Positions 17,696-25,841 of a DNA stretch of 64,000 nt are shown here, piece after piece. Position numbers and translations under genes: made by a program. A model generated the notes under the pieces. The model worked only from the letters and a program-made list of their open reading frames with translations. It searched no databases and had not been told where the DNA came from. This DNA comes from Bryobacterales bacterium (GTDB lineage Bacteria > Acidobacteriota > Terriglobia > Bryobacterales > Bryobacteraceae): positions 1 through 64,000 of the forward strand of contig JAFAQY010000033.1 in NCBI GenBank assembly GCA_019261985.1. The letters run 5' to 3'. Each line of letters starts with the position of its first letter. Positions within the stretch are counted from its first letter, which is position 1.

Positions 17696-18266
17696 ACTCC
17701 ATAGCTGGTTGTTGGCGGCGGGCGTCCTTCTTGCCAGCTTCGCGGCGCTGAGTTGCCGGCGGGAGCTACCGGTTCTGAAAACCGGCGGTGATTTCAGCTT
17801 GACTGACCACAATGGACAGCGGTTTGAATTGTCCTCGCTGCGGGGTAAAGCAGTGTTGATTTTCTTTGGCTATACGTCCTGCCCCGACGCCTGTCCCACA
17901 ACGCTTTCGAAGCTGTCCTCGGTTTACCGGCGCCTGGGCGCTGATGCGAAGAATGTCAAGACGTTGTACATTTCCGTCGACCCTGGACGAGATACGCCGG
18001 CGGTGCTCAAAGAGGACCTGGGCAGTTTCGAGCTGGACGCGCTGGGGTTGACCGGCTCGAAGCCTGAAATCGATAAGGTGGTCGCCCTGTACGGGGCGAC
18101 GTACGAGATCATTCCCACGCCGGATTCGGCGGCCAAGTACACCGTCGCGCACAGCACGACGATCTATGCGCTGGACCGTGACGGGCGTACGCGGATGGAA
18201 TTTCCTTACGAGGCGACTGTGGATCAAATCGTCGCCGGATTACGGAAGGTTCTGGCTTTGCGCTAG
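17682..18266 (+). CDS. SCO1/SenC family copper-metallochaperone lipoprotein
   Basis: A 194-residue thioredoxin-fold protein. An N-terminal signal with lipobox AALSC (Cys25) anchors it in a membrane. The copper-binding motif TSCPDACP gives Cys67 and Cys71; the third ligand histidine is in VAHSTTIYALDRDG. FGYTSCPDACPTTLSKLS and ISVDPGRDTP are family signatures. It overlaps the PCuAC gene by 14 bp, so the three genes form one operon for CuA-centre assembly. The oxidase itself is not in this window. Confidence 0.93.
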   Translation: MRVTKLHSWLLAAGVLLASFAALSCRRELPVLKTGGDFSLTDHNGQRFELSSLRGKAVLIFFGYTSCPDACPTTLSKLSSVYRRLGADAKNVKTLYISVDPGRDTPAVLKEDLGSFELDALGLTGSKPEIDKVVALYGATYEIIPTPDSAAKYTVAHSTTIYALDRDGRTRMEFPYEATVDQIVAGLRKVLALR

Positions 18267-18291
18267 TGCTTAATTGCGTCACGTAACCGCT

Positions 18292-18358
18292 CAGCGGGCT
18301 AAAGCCCGCCGCAGCCTGAAGGCTGCCCCACAGCGGGCTGTACGCCAACTTCTGCAAT
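18292..18358 (+). repeat. Palindromic repeat E with conserved tail
   Basis: Hairpins GCGGGCTAAAGCCCGC and CAGCCTGAAGGCTG are followed by CCCCAC and then the tail GGCTGTACGCCAACTTCTG-CAAT, which recurs after copies K and N and in altered form after L. It sits between the convergent sco and DUF29 genes. Confidence 0.8.
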
Positions 18359-18390
18359 CGCGTAGTAGTCTCGGGTTCTTACTTAATTCT

Positions 18391-18852
18391 TTACGACGTC
18401 TGAAATTGTCCAGAATGACGCCGCATCAGCCCGCCAGTATTGCCGTTTCCGTGAACGGACACTGCGCGGGGGGGGGCGACTTCGAACCCGAGCGCAAATG
18501 TTCGCGCAGCATGCGAATAACAGTTGCGTAAAAGATCGGCCGTGATGCGCCGTTTGAGACTCGGGCTGCTTTTCAGAAGCATCTCGATTTCACCGCGCTG
18601 GCGCTCGACGGAAGCTCGCCAGGCGCGCCGCTTACGTTCGCGGATTTCCTCAGGCGCGAAACGGAGCTTCAGCAGGTGCTCCATTATCTGCGTAATACGG
18701 CTCTCCAGCTCATGAGCCTGACTTCGTCCCAGAGAATCGATCTCCTCTGCGATGTTCGCGATATCCGCTTCGGTCAGTTTTCCGGACCGCAGCAGATCGG
18801 CATTGTGGAATGCCCACTCGGCGAAATCGGTTTCGTAGAGATCGAGTGCCAC
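18391..18852 (-). CDS. DUF29 family protein with a frameshift at a G9 tract
   Basis: 153 residues as read. The N-terminal part follows the DUF29 pattern: LYETDFAEWAFHNADLL, IAEEIDSLGRSQAHELESR, LLKLRFAPEEIRERKR, SPSLKRRITADLL. After GFEVAPP the reading goes out of pattern (RAVSVHGN). The + strand has nine G at 18468-18476. With eight, the frame gives PAQCPFTETAILAG and stops at 18426, exactly the family-like ending. It may be slippage, phase variation or a sequencing error. It starts 4 bp after nuoN ends, so it is probably co-transcribed with complex I. DUF29 has no assigned function. Confidence 0.75.
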   Translation of the reverse strand: MALDLYETDFAEWAFHNADLLRSGKLTEADIANIAEEIDSLGRSQAHELESRITQIMEHLLKLRFAPEEIRERKRRAWRASVERQRGEIEMLLKSSPSLKRRITADLLRNCYSHAARTFALGFEVAPPRAVSVHGNGNTGGLMRRHSGQFQTS

Positions 18853-18856
18853 AACA

Positions 18857-20320
18857 CTATCTTAGTGCCGCCTTGCTCGCAAACTCGAGGACCCAGGAAG
18901 GGAAAATGCCCAACGCGAGCGTGCCGATGGCCGACCCGTAAACCGTGATTTGCAGCGGCATCCCGGCAGGGGGGAGATTATCGCTCGCTTCACCGGGCTC
19001 GCGGAAATACATAACGACGAGGATGCGGAGGTAGTAGTAAGCCGCGACGGCGCTGTTCAGCAAGCCGAGCACGGTTAGCCAGACCAAATTTGCATCCAGG
19101 GCGGCTTTGAAGATGTAGAACTTTCCGAAGAAGCCGCCGGTGAGGGGAACGCCGATCAAGCTCAGCAGAAAGATGCTCAGCATGGCGGCCATGGCGGGCT
19201 GCCGCTGCGCGAGACCAGCGAAGTCGTCGACGCCGGTATAGCGCTCGCCTTTACGGGCGAAGTACGTCACTACCGCAAACGCGCCAATGTTGGTGAATGC
19301 GTACGCGGCTAAATAGAACATCGCCGCCGCCGAACCCTCGCCCGAGTGGGCGGTGACTGCGACAAGAACATAACCCGCGTGTGCGATGGAGCTGTAGGCC
19401 AACAGGCGCTTGATATTCGACTGCAGGATCGCGGCGAAGTTGCCGACGGTCATCGTCGCCAGCGCGACCCCCCAGACGATGGGCAGCCACGCGGTAGTGA
19501 TGGGTCCGAAAGCCGTCATGAACACGCGAATCAGAATCGCAAAAGCCGCCGCTTTTGGACCCACCGAAAGAAATGCGGTCACGGGAGCGGGCGCGCCTTG
19601 ATACACGTCCGGCGCCCAGGATTGGAATGGCGCGGCGGAGATTTTGAACGCTAGGCCGACGAAGATCAGCGCCGCCGCGGTCGTGACCAGCCCTAGCGGC
19701 TCGTGGCCGTTCAGCAACGCGCGGCGGATATCGATCAAATTAGTGGACCCGGTTGAACCATAGATCCAAGCCACCCCATACAGCAGGAACGCCGTGGCGA
19801 AAGATCCCAGCAGGAAATACTTAAGCGCGCTTTCGTTGTTGCGCGGATCGTCGCGCAGGTAGCCCGCGAGGATGTACGAGGCAATCGAGGAGATCTCCAG
19901 GCCGATGAAGATCATGATGAGCTCATTGGCCGCCGCCATTATGGATTGCCCAACGATGCTGAACAGAATCAGCGCATAGAACTCGCCGCCACGCGAATTC
20001 TCGCGGCGCAAATAATCGGCCGAGCTGAAGACCGCAAGGATGCCGACGCCGATCACCAGCACGCGAAAAAACGTTGCAAACCCGTCCACGACGAGCATGT
20101 TCTGGAAAGCGGGTCCGGGATCGCCGTACGCCGCCACAGAGGCGAGCAACGCCGCGATCAGGCTCAGAAGCGAAAAAGGAAAGAAGATTGACTTCTGCCC
20201 GCCGCCCTTTTGTCCGAATACACCCTCCAGCAGCATGATGAACGTGCCTGCGAGAGTCAGAATGATTTCCGGGAGTACGCGAAGGTACTCGGCGGAGGTG
20301 GGTAGGTAATTAACGGGCAT
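18857..20320 (-). CDS. nuoN: NADH-quinone oxidoreductase subunit N
   Basis: A 487-residue antiporter-like membrane subunit of complex I with about 14 predicted transmembrane helices. Signatures: GLEISSIASYILAG, ESALKYFLLGSFATAF, AAPFQSWAPDVYQGAPAPVT and NIKRLLAYSSIAHAGYVLVA, containing the proton-channel Lys residues. It overlaps the end of nuoM by 11 bp. It is the last nuo gene of the operon and is followed by a DUF29 gene. Confidence 0.95.
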   Translation of the reverse strand: MPVNYLPTSAEYLRVLPEIILTLAGTFIMLLEGVFGQKGGGQKSIFFPFSLLSLIAALLASVAAYGDPGPAFQNMLVVDGFATFFRVLVIGVGILAVFSSADYLRRENSRGGEFYALILFSIVGQSIMAAANELIMIFIGLEISSIASYILAGYLRDDPRNNESALKYFLLGSFATAFLLYGVAWIYGSTGSTNLIDIRRALLNGHEPLGLVTTAAALIFVGLAFKISAAPFQSWAPDVYQGAPAPVTAFLSVGPKAAAFAILIRVFMTAFGPITTAWLPIVWGVALATMTVGNFAAILQSNIKRLLAYSSIAHAGYVLVAVTAHSGEGSAAAMFYLAAYAFTNIGAFAVVTYFARKGERYTGVDDFAGLAQRQPAMAAMLSIFLLSLIGVPLTGGFFGKFYIFKAALDANLVWLTVLGLLNSAVAAYYYLRILVVMYFREPGEASDNLPPAGMPLQITVYGSAIGTLALGIFPSWVLEFASKAALR

Positions 20321-21815
20321 TTAGTGCTACTCGTGCCGCCGGCTGGGATTGCTGCAGAATCTGCGCGTTCTGGGAGCTGATCGGCGGGAGAAAAGTTTGC
20401 GTGAACGTGCCCATCCAAACCATCAGCACCAGCAGCGGAATAATGGCAGCCCACTCGCGCGGGGTCAGATCGGACATATGATGGCTCAACGATTCGGAAG
20501 CCTTTCCGTAAAACGCACGTTGGTACAGCCACAGCATGTAGCAGGCGGAGAGAATCACGCCTAGCGCCGCAAAGACGACCCACGTGAAGTTGGCCTGCGC
20601 CGTGCCTTGCAGCACCAGGTATTCGCCGACGAAGTTGTTCAGCATCGGCAAGCCAATGGAAGCGAGCGTCGTGATCAGGAACACGACCGCCAGATTCGGA
20701 GCGGGCGTCGCCACGCCGCCATATGCCGCGATTTCAAGCGAATGCCGCCGCTCATACATGTAGCCGACCAGCATGAAGAGAGCGCCTGTGGAGATGCCAT
20801 GATTCAACATCTGGTAAACCGCGCCGTCCAACCCTTGCTGTGTAAAGGAGAAAATCCCTAAGACCACAAAGCCCAGGTGGCTCACCGAAGAGTACGCCAC
20901 CAGCTTCTTCATATTCGGCTGCACCAGCGCAACCAGCGCTCCGTAGATGATGCCGATGATCGCAAGCGCCGCGATCCACGGCGCGGAGTCGTGCGCCGAC
21001 TCCGGGAAGAGCGGAAGGCAGTAGCGCACCAGCCCGTACGTGCCCATCTTCAGCATCACGGACGCGAGCATCAGGGAGCCCGCGGTAGGAGCCTCGACGT
21101 GCGCGTCGGGCAGCCAGGTGTGCAGCGGGAAGAGGGGAACTTTAATCGCGAACGCTCCGAAGAACGCCAGGAACAAGAGCAACTGGGTGCGCGCGTCGAA
21201 AGCCAGACGTCCGGTTTGCAACTGGCTCAGGATGGCTGAGTAATCGAAAGTGCCGGATTTGTTGTACAGGTAGATGATCGCCGCAAGCATCAGCACCGAT
21301 CCGGCCATGGTGTACAAGAAGAACTTAACCGCGGCGTAGATGCGCCGCTCGTGCCCCCACACGCCCACCAGGAAGTACATCGGCACCAGCGACACTTCCC
21401 AGAACACATAAAACAGGAACAGATCCAGCGAGACGAAAACCCCGATTAGCCCGAATTCCAGCAGGATGAGAAATGCGAAGAACTCCTTGACGCGATGGTC
21501 GATGTGTTTCCAGGAAACCAGCACCGCGATCGGTGTGAGCAGCGTCGAGAGCAGAACCAGCCACAGGCTTAGGCCGTCAATCGCGACGTGATAACGAATC
21601 GGCGGGTAGCTGATCCAAGGTGCGTTGTGTTCGAATTGCCATCCGGTTGGCGCGGCGAACCAGTAGGGCGCGATTAATCCTAGCGAAGCGGCAAACACGA
21701 ACACTGAAACGAGAAGCGCGGTCATCCGCGATGCCTGCGGGTTGTTCCTGGGGACCAGAAGCAGCAGGAAAAAGCCGACCAGAGGAAGGAAAAGAACCGT
21801 ATCGAGGAGCGTCAT
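20310..21815 (-). CDS. nuoM: NADH-quinone oxidoreductase subunit M
   Basis: A 501-residue proton-pumping subunit. I chose ATG at 21815 (MTLLDTVLFLPLVGF); an upstream ATG at 21854 would add residues encoded by a palindromic repeat. Signatures: FLFYVFWEVSLVPMYFLVG with the channel Glu, LHTWLPDAHVEAPTAGS, NMKKLVAYSSVSHLGFVVLG and LNHGISTGALFMLVG. About 14 transmembrane helices. It follows nuoL across a 97-bp gap holding a repeat copy. Confidence 0.95.
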   Translation of the reverse strand: MTLLDTVLFLPLVGFFLLLLVPRNNPQASRMTALLVSVFVFAASLGLIAPYWFAAPTGWQFEHNAPWISYPPIRYHVAIDGLSLWLVLLSTLLTPIAVLVSWKHIDHRVKEFFAFLILLEFGLIGVFVSLDLFLFYVFWEVSLVPMYFLVGVWGHERRIYAAVKFFLYTMAGSVLMLAAIIYLYNKSGTFDYSAILSQLQTGRLAFDARTQLLLFLAFFGAFAIKVPLFPLHTWLPDAHVEAPTAGSLMLASVMLKMGTYGLVRYCLPLFPESAHDSAPWIAALAIIGIIYGALVALVQPNMKKLVAYSSVSHLGFVVLGIFSFTQQGLDGAVYQMLNHGISTGALFMLVGYMYERRHSLEIAAYGGVATPAPNLAVVFLITTLASIGLPMLNNFVGEYLVLQGTAQANFTWVVFAALGVILSACYMLWLYQRAFYGKASESLSHHMSDLTPREWAAIIPLLVLMVWMGTFTQTFLPPISSQNAQILQQSQPAARVALNAR

Positions 21816-21838
21816 TGGGCGCCTCCGGCACGGCGCGC

Positions 21839-21883
21839 CAGGCGGGTTAGGCAACCCGCCGCAGGTTTGGCAACCTGCCCCAC
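21839..21883 (+). repeat. Palindromic repeat F (short form) between nuoL and nuoM
   Basis: Two hairpins, GGCGGGTTAGGCAACCCGCC and GCAGGTTTGGCAACCTGC, then CCCAC. Short form of type 1, lacking the GTGGGGC start. It lies inside the nuo operon just upstream of the nuoM start. Confidence 0.8.
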
Positions 21884-21912
21884 CTCGCGACTTGTTCGGT
21901 AATTGCGCATCG

Positions 21913-23820
21913 TCACCTGCCCACCCACACGAAGCCCATCAGCACCACCACCAAGATCGACCCGGCCAGCACCCATGCCGCATAACTGCGGATGTAGCCG
22001 GACTGAGCACGCCGCAACAGCGCTCCCGTGGCTCTCGCAAAGGTTCCGACTCCGTTCACCGCGCCATCGATCACATCCACGTCGGCGCCGCGCCAGAGGA
22101 CCTCGCGCGAGCCATCCACAACCGGCCGGACCACGGTCGAGTCATAGAACTCGTCAACGTAATATTTGTTGTAGATCCAGCGGTAGGGGCCGCTGAAAGC
22201 TTTGGCCAGAGCTTCGGGCAAGCTAGGCGAAACCACATAGAAAAGATATGCGACCGCGATTCCGAGCAATCCAGCAACGACGGAAACGTACATCAGCCAT
22301 GCGGGAGCGTCGTGCTCGGCGCCATAGAGCGGCTCCAGAAAACGCGGGATGTTGATGTAGCCGCCGCCCAGGCTAAGCACCGCGAGGATCGCGAGCGGAA
22401 CCCACATGACCGCGGGCGATTCGTGAACGCCGCCGTGAGCGTGGCCATGATCGTCATGTCCGTGGCCGTGCATATGTTCTTCCGCGGGGCCGCGATATTC
22501 CCCAAAAAAGCATAAGAACAGAGCACGGAAAACGTAGAACGCTGTCATGCCGGCCGTAATCACGCCGACCCAATAGATCCACGGCGCGTGCTCGTAAGCG
22601 GCTTCGAGAATCGCATCCTTGCTGTGGAAGCCCGAGAACGGCGGAACCCCGGCGATCGCTACGCCCGCGCAAAACAGCGTGATGCATGTGATCGGAATCT
22701 TTTTCGCCAGTCCACCCATCTTTCGCAAATCCTGTTCGCCGGAGAGCGCATGGATAACACTGCCCGCGCCCAGGAAAAGCAGCGCTTTAAAGAAAGCGTG
22801 CGTCATCACGTGGAAGACCCCGGCCGAAAAAGCTCCCGTGCCGAGGCCGACGAACATGTAGCCCAATTGCGAAACGGTCGAATAGGCGAAGACTTTCTTG
22901 ATGTCGTTCTGGCAGAGTCCAATCGTGGCCGCAATGAATGCCGTCGCAATTCCGATGATGGCGACTACATCCAGCGAGAATGCCGAATGCAGGTAAATCT
23001 GCGAACTTCGCGCGACCATGTAAACACCGGCCGTGACCATCGTCGCGGCGTGAATCAGCGCGCTGACGGGTGTTGGGCCGGCCATCGCGTCCGGCAGCCA
23101 GACATACAGCGGAATCTGCGCGGATTTGCCGGTTGCGCCGACAAGCAGCAACAGGCCGGCGGCCGTGATCCAGCCAACTTCGGCTTCGACCGGCATCGGC
23201 TTAATCGCCGAAAACACGGTCGAAAAATCGAGCGACTTGAAATGCACACCGATCAGGAAAATCGCTAGTGCGAAGCCGAAATCGCCGATGCGGTTCACGA
23301 TGAACGCTTTATTTCCAGCATCCGTCGCAAATTTCTCAAGAAAGTAAAAGCCGATCAGCAGGTAGCTGCACAATCCCACGCCTTCCCATCCAACGAACAA
23401 CAGCAGGAAGTTGGCGCCCAACACCAGAACCAGCATGAAAAACATGAACAGGTTCAGGTAGGCGAAAAAGCGGTAATAACCGCCTTCGTGGGCCATGTAG
23501 CCGACGGCGTAAATGTGGATGAGCAGGCCGACACCGGTGACGATCATCAGCCAGACCGCCGTGAGCCGGTCGATGGCGAAATCTACATTGATGCTGAGAG
23601 CACCGGATTGAATCCAGGTGTAATAGTGTTCGCGATAAGCTTCTTCGAGGCCGCCGTTAAACGCTCCTAAAGCGCTCAGGGTTTTCAAAACCCAAAGGAA
23701 GCTGAGCAAAACCGAGCCGACCGCGATTGTATTCACCACCGCTTTGGAAAACCGGCGGCCAAACAGGCCGTTCACCGCGAAGCCGGCCAGCGGAAGAAGA
23801 GGTATGAGCCAAAGTTGCAT
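21913..23820 (-). CDS. nuoL: NADH-quinone oxidoreductase subunit L
   Basis: A 635-residue subunit of the complex I pump arm. Signatures: FFAYLNLFMFFMLVLVLG, FVGWEGVGLCSYLLIGFY, GKSAQIPLYVWLPDAM, TPVSALIHAATMVTAGVY and NDIKKVFAYSTVSQLGYMF. The C-terminal region includes a His-rich loop (HMHGHGHDDHGHAHGG, about residues 435-455), common in NuoL of several phyla, and the lateral helix region. Its ATG overlaps the nuoK TAA by one base. Confidence 0.95.
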   Translation of the reverse strand: MQLWLIPLLPLAGFAVNGLFGRRFSKAVVNTIAVGSVLLSFLWVLKTLSALGAFNGGLEEAYREHYYTWIQSGALSINVDFAIDRLTAVWLMIVTGVGLLIHIYAVGYMAHEGGYYRFFAYLNLFMFFMLVLVLGANFLLLFVGWEGVGLCSYLLIGFYFLEKFATDAGNKAFIVNRIGDFGFALAIFLIGVHFKSLDFSTVFSAIKPMPVEAEVGWITAAGLLLLVGATGKSAQIPLYVWLPDAMAGPTPVSALIHAATMVTAGVYMVARSSQIYLHSAFSLDVVAIIGIATAFIAATIGLCQNDIKKVFAYSTVSQLGYMFVGLGTGAFSAGVFHVMTHAFFKALLFLGAGSVIHALSGEQDLRKMGGLAKKIPITCITLFCAGVAIAGVPPFSGFHSKDAILEAAYEHAPWIYWVGVITAGMTAFYVFRALFLCFFGEYRGPAEEHMHGHGHDDHGHAHGGVHESPAVMWVPLAILAVLSLGGGYINIPRFLEPLYGAEHDAPAWLMYVSVVAGLLGIAVAYLFYVVSPSLPEALAKAFSGPYRWIYNKYYVDEFYDSTVVRPVVDGSREVLWRGADVDVIDGAVNGVGTFARATGALLRRAQSGYIRSYAAWVLAGSILVVVLMGFVWVGR

Positions 23821-24143
23821 TAGTTCTTAAGAGTGCTAACCTCGTCGATCTCGAGCGTCTGCCGGTTCTTGAAAATGGTCAGAATAATCGCAAGGCCAAC
23901 GGCCGCTTCCGCCGCGGCAACAACCATCACGAAAAAGCTGAAAATATGGCCGTCATTCTGGCCGAGCTTGTTGGCGAAGGCAATGAAGGTCAAATTCACG
24001 GCATTCAACATCAGCTCGATCGACATGAACACAGTAATGATGTTGCGGCGAAACAGAAATCCTGCCACGCCCAGCGTAAACAGAATTGCGCTCAGGATCA
24101 GATACCAGGACAAAGGAACTCCGATGACCAGCGGAATGGACAT
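23820..24143 (-). CDS. nuoK: NADH-quinone oxidoreductase subunit K
   Basis: A 107-residue protein with three transmembrane helices. Signatures: [30 protein letters not shown] with the buried Glu on the proton path, and [18 protein letters not shown] with the second conserved Glu. Start and stop each overlap the neighbouring genes by a single base (TAATG), so translation with nuoJ and nuoL is probably coupled. Confidence 0.96.
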   Translation of the reverse strand: MSIPLVIGVPLSWYLILSAILFTLGVAGFLFRRNIITVFMSIELMLNAVNLTFIAFANKLGQNDGHIFSFFVMVVAAAEAAVGLAIILTIFKNRQTLEIDEVSTLKN

Positions 24144-24643
24144 TATTCGATCTCCTTCCGCGCCAGAACAATCGCGCCGACGATCGCTATTAAGATCAGC
24201 ACGCTGGTGATTTCAAACGGCAGCAGATAAGTCGTGAACAGACGGGTTCCGATCGCTTCCGCCGACCCGAGCGTAAAAGCTCCGAACTTCACTTCGCCGG
24301 AGGGAGGCAGTATACGTTGAACGATGTACGCCATGGCCGCGATGAACGCGAACAGCAGCGGCAAACCCGCCCACCGCACCCACAAATAGCGCGGAACGGC
24401 GCGCTCCTTGCCCGCGTTGAGCAGCATGATCACGAAGATAAAGAGGACCATGATGGCGCCCGCATAGACGATCAACTGCGCCGCGGCGATGAACTCGCCA
24501 CCCAATTGCAGATAGAGCAGCGCCAGCGCGCCCATGACGCCGACCAGCGACAAAGCGCTTGAAATCGGGTGCGATTGCAGCACCAGATTGATGCCGCATA
24601 GCACCGCAATCCCCGCGAAAAGTAGAAAGAGAATCTGGTCCAT
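24143..24643 (-). CDS. nuoJ: NADH-quinone oxidoreductase subunit J
   Basis: A 166-residue protein with five transmembrane helices. Signatures: [20 protein letters not shown] and [20 protein letters not shown], the pi-bulge helix involved in coupling. It follows nuoH by only 4 bp. In most operons nuoI lies between nuoH and nuoJ; here there is no room for it. Confidence 0.96.
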   Translation of the reverse strand: MDQILFLLFAGIAVLCGINLVLQSHPISSALSLVGVMGALALLYLQLGGEFIAAAQLIVYAGAIMVLFIFVIMLLNAGKERAVPRYLWVRWAGLPLLFAFIAAMAYIVQRILPPSGEVKFGAFTLGSAEAIGTRLFTTYLLPFEITSVLILIAIVGAIVLARKEIE

Positions 24644-24647
24644 ATTG

Positions 24648-25841
24648 CTACTTGGCTGTCAGGGCCACCGCCAGACTGGTGGCGAACAGGTTGATCATCG
24701 CCACCGGGAACAGGAAAAGCCACGCAAACTTCATCAACTGGTCATAGCGGAAGCGCGGCAGCGTCGCGCGGATCCAGATGAAGACGAACAGAATCGCGCC
24801 GACCTTCGCGCCAAACCAGAACAGCGGCAGCAGAACCGGCTGCAGCACAGGGATCAGGAACACGCCCGCGATCACGAGGAACAGCACACCGAAAACCGGA
24901 AGCGTAATACGGTCAAAAGGACGCGCCGGATTCGCCGCATGATAGAAGCACACCAACGCGGCAATTAAATGGATGATTACGGGAATATAGCCTGACCCGT
25001 ACTGAACCGGAAACGGCGGCTGCCATCCGCCGAGGAACAGCAGTGTCGCGACGCAGGAGACCGTGACCATGTTCGCGTATTCCGCCATGAAGAACGACGC
25101 GAACTTCATGCTGGAGTACTCGGTATGGAATCCGGCGACAAGCTCGTTTTCTGCTTCCGGCAAATCGAACGGCACGCGATTCGTTTCCGCAAACGCCGCG
25201 ATCACGAAAATCAGAAACGCGAAGATCTGGGGGAACGGGCTGTGGAAAATACTCCAATTCGGAATGAAACCGAAGTAGTAGAAGCTCTGTTTTTCGACGA
25301 TCTGGCGGAAGCTGAGAGTGTTCAGGATCAGCAAAGGCGAAGCGATCGCCAGCGCCATCGGCAATTCATAGCTGATCATCTGCGCGGAGCTGCGCAGTCC
25401 GCCGAGCAGGGCGTACTTATTATTCGAAGCCCATCCGGCCAGCGCCACTCCGTAAACGCCCATGCCCGAGATGCCGAGAATGAACAGGATTCCGATGTTC
25501 AGGTCGGTAAGCTCCATCCCGGTTTTGACGCCGCCGACGTTGATAATTGGGCCAAAGGGAATCACGGAAATGGAAATTAGCGCAAACGTAACCGCTATGA
25601 ATGGCGCCAATAGATAAAACACTTTGTTCACATGGGAGGGCATCATACCCTCCTTTGTAATGAGCTTGATGACGTCGGCCAGTGGCTGAAGCAATCCATG
25701 CGGCCCCACGCGCCGCGGCCCCACGCGAAGCTGCACGTGCGCGATGACCTTGCGTTCAATCCATTGCAGGTAGGCCAACGTGTGCATCAGGACCCCGACC
25801 ACGACCGCGGTCTTGATGAGACTTAAAAGAAGATAATTCAT
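24648..25841 (-). CDS. nuoH: NADH-quinone oxidoreductase subunit H
   Basis: A 397-residue membrane subunit forming the quinone tunnel floor. Signatures: YLQWIERKVIAHVQLRVGPR, RVGPHGLLQPLADVIKLITK, GWASNNKYALLGGLRSSAQM, ISYELPMALA and the acidic loop AETNRVPFDLPEAENELVAG. About eight transmembrane helices. It overlaps the end of nuoG by 4 bp (ATGA). Confidence 0.96.
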   Translation of the reverse strand: MNYLLLSLIKTAVVVGVLMHTLAYLQWIERKVIAHVQLRVGPRRVGPHGLLQPLADVIKLITKEGMMPSHVNKVFYLLAPFIAVTFALISISVIPFGPIINVGGVKTGMELTDLNIGILFILGISGMGVYGVALAGWASNNKYALLGGLRSSAQMISYELPMALAIASPLLILNTLSFRQIVEKQSFYYFGFIPNWSIFHSPFPQIFAFLIFVIAAFAETNRVPFDLPEAENELVAGFHTEYSSMKFASFFMAEYANMVTVSCVATLLFLGGWQPPFPVQYGSGYIPVIIHLIAALVCFYHAANPARPFDRITLPVFGVLFLVIAGVFLIPVLQPVLLPLFWFGAKVGAILFVFIWIRATLPRFRYDQLMKFAWLFLFPVAMINLFATSLAVALTAK

